Of a stretch of DNA of 6,698 nucleotides, positions 6,300-6,698 are shown piece by piece. The stretch lies in the NCBI GenBank assembly GCA_011523485.1, contig WTGR01000837.1, positions 1 to 6,698 on the forward strand, in the 5' to 3' direction. The notes under the pieces were generated by a model. That model was not told the origin of the DNA and did not search any database. It saw only the letters and a list, made by a program, of their open reading frames with translations. Position 1 is the stretch's first letter, and each line of letters starts with the position of its first letter. This stretch comes from Acidobacteriota bacterium (GTDB lineage Bacteria; Acidobacteriota; Vicinamibacteria; Vicinamibacterales; UBA8438). The position numbers and the translations under genes were made by a program.

Positions 6300-6698
6300 T
6301 CAGAAGATGGCGATCGGATTGACCGGCGACCCCGTTCCGCCGGGGACTCGCAGCGGCGCGATCACCAGCATGAACTCCCAGCGGTCGAGCCGGGCGGCGA
6401 GCTCGGCCGCCGCGTCGAGGTCGATGTTGTCCAGCAGGTTCATCCCGCGGGCGACGATCGCGAACCGATGGATCGGGTTGACGCGCAGCCCCGGCACGCT
6501 GTTCGGCGCCTCGTGCACCGAGTCCGCGCCCAACAGCGCGATGTCTCGCTCGGCCAGGAACGGGATTACCGACGCGTCCCAGCCCGCCATCTCGCGGGTC
6601 GGCCCCACCGCGTCGCGGTAGGCCCAGCGGCCAGTGCGCAGCAGCAGCGCGTCGCCCGGCCCCAGCCGGACCCCGGCGTACTCCTCCCACGCCTCGAT
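6300..6698 (-). CDS. Cyclase-family protein, kynurenine formamidase-like (5' part beyond window edge)
   Basis: The C-terminal 132 residues of a cyclase-family (PF04199-type) metal-dependent amide or ester hydrolase. Seen in visible-fragment numbering: GPGDALLLRTGRW (13-25), the core stretch IALLGADSVHE (53-63), a conserved-looking His77, and the family-typical end PLRVPGGTGSPVNPIAIF (115-132). The stop codon is at 6302-6300. Family members are usually about 220-330 residues, so roughly half is visible; the N-terminal metal-binding HxxxD motif and the start codon lie beyond position 6698. The frame is open to the window end. Relatives hydrolyse N-formylkynurenine or other small amides and lactones; the substrate here cannot be assigned. 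It converges on the PHP hydrolase with a 20-bp gap in which I see no obvious terminator hairpin. Confidence 0.85.
   Translation of the reverse strand: MEAWEEYAGVRLGPGDALLLRTGRWAYRDAVGPTREMAGWDASVIPFLAERDIALLGADSVHEAPNSVPGLRVNPIHRFAIVARGMNLLDNIDLDAAAELAARLDRWEFMLVIAPLRVPGGTGSPVNPIAIF

Noticed and set aside
4837..6690. 617-codon - strand open frame opposite the PHP gene and overlapping the cyclase gene in another frame
   Set aside because: Conflicts with two motif-supported genes; composition is that of a shadow frame.

Overview
The window is very GC-rich bacterial DNA, densely packed with genes. It holds three complete genes on the + strand, one complete and one 3'-truncated gene on the - strand at the left, and one 5'-truncated gene on the - strand at the right edge. 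Very strong G/C preference at codon position 3 leaves long open frames opposite the real genes, and these are shadows. Two + strand genes appear to start at or next to the transcription start (leaderless mRNAs with a TAnnnT -10 box just before the ATG). Together with the gene repertoire (an exported class C beta-lactamase-like hydrolase, an exported PHP hydrolase and a cyclase-family protein) this suggests a high-GC environmental bacterium. Acidobacteriota (Vicinamibacteria-like) is my best guess, but this is only inference; nothing in the window fixes the taxon.

Layout. Positions 1-1748 (- strand) hold a two-gene operon for the E1 component of a thiamine-diphosphate 2-oxo acid dehydrogenase, most likely pyruvate dehydrogenase. 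The alpha subunit comes first and the beta subunit starts inside its last codons and runs off the left edge. A 79-bp divergent intergenic region (1749-1827) carries a promoter for the + strand genes. Positions 1828-4780 (+) hold an exported serine hydrolase of the beta-lactamase/S12 type, followed 19 bp later by a cytochrome P450 with its own Shine-Dalgarno site, so these two are probably one transcript. A 50-bp gap with a 7-bp perfect hairpin and a second leaderless-type promoter leads to an exported PHP-domain metallohydrolase of the CehA/McbA type (4831-6279). Converging on it from the right is the C-terminal half of a cyclase-family (kynurenine formamidase-like) protein (6300-6698, -).

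How they work together. The E1 subunits would form an alpha2beta2 enzyme that feeds acyl groups to a lipoyl E2 partner lying outside the window. The serine hydrolase, P450, PHP hydrolase and cyclase are each of a type that hydrolyses or oxidises small organic molecules. Their clustering is compatible with uptake and breakdown of some ester, amide or xenobiotic-like substrate, but no transporter, regulator or redox partner is present to support a defined pathway. I see no rRNA, tRNA, insertion sequence, CRISPR array or phage feature. The window looks like ordinary metabolic chromosome rather than a new defence or mobile system; the most interesting items are the repeated leaderless promoter layout and the hydrolase-P450 pairing.
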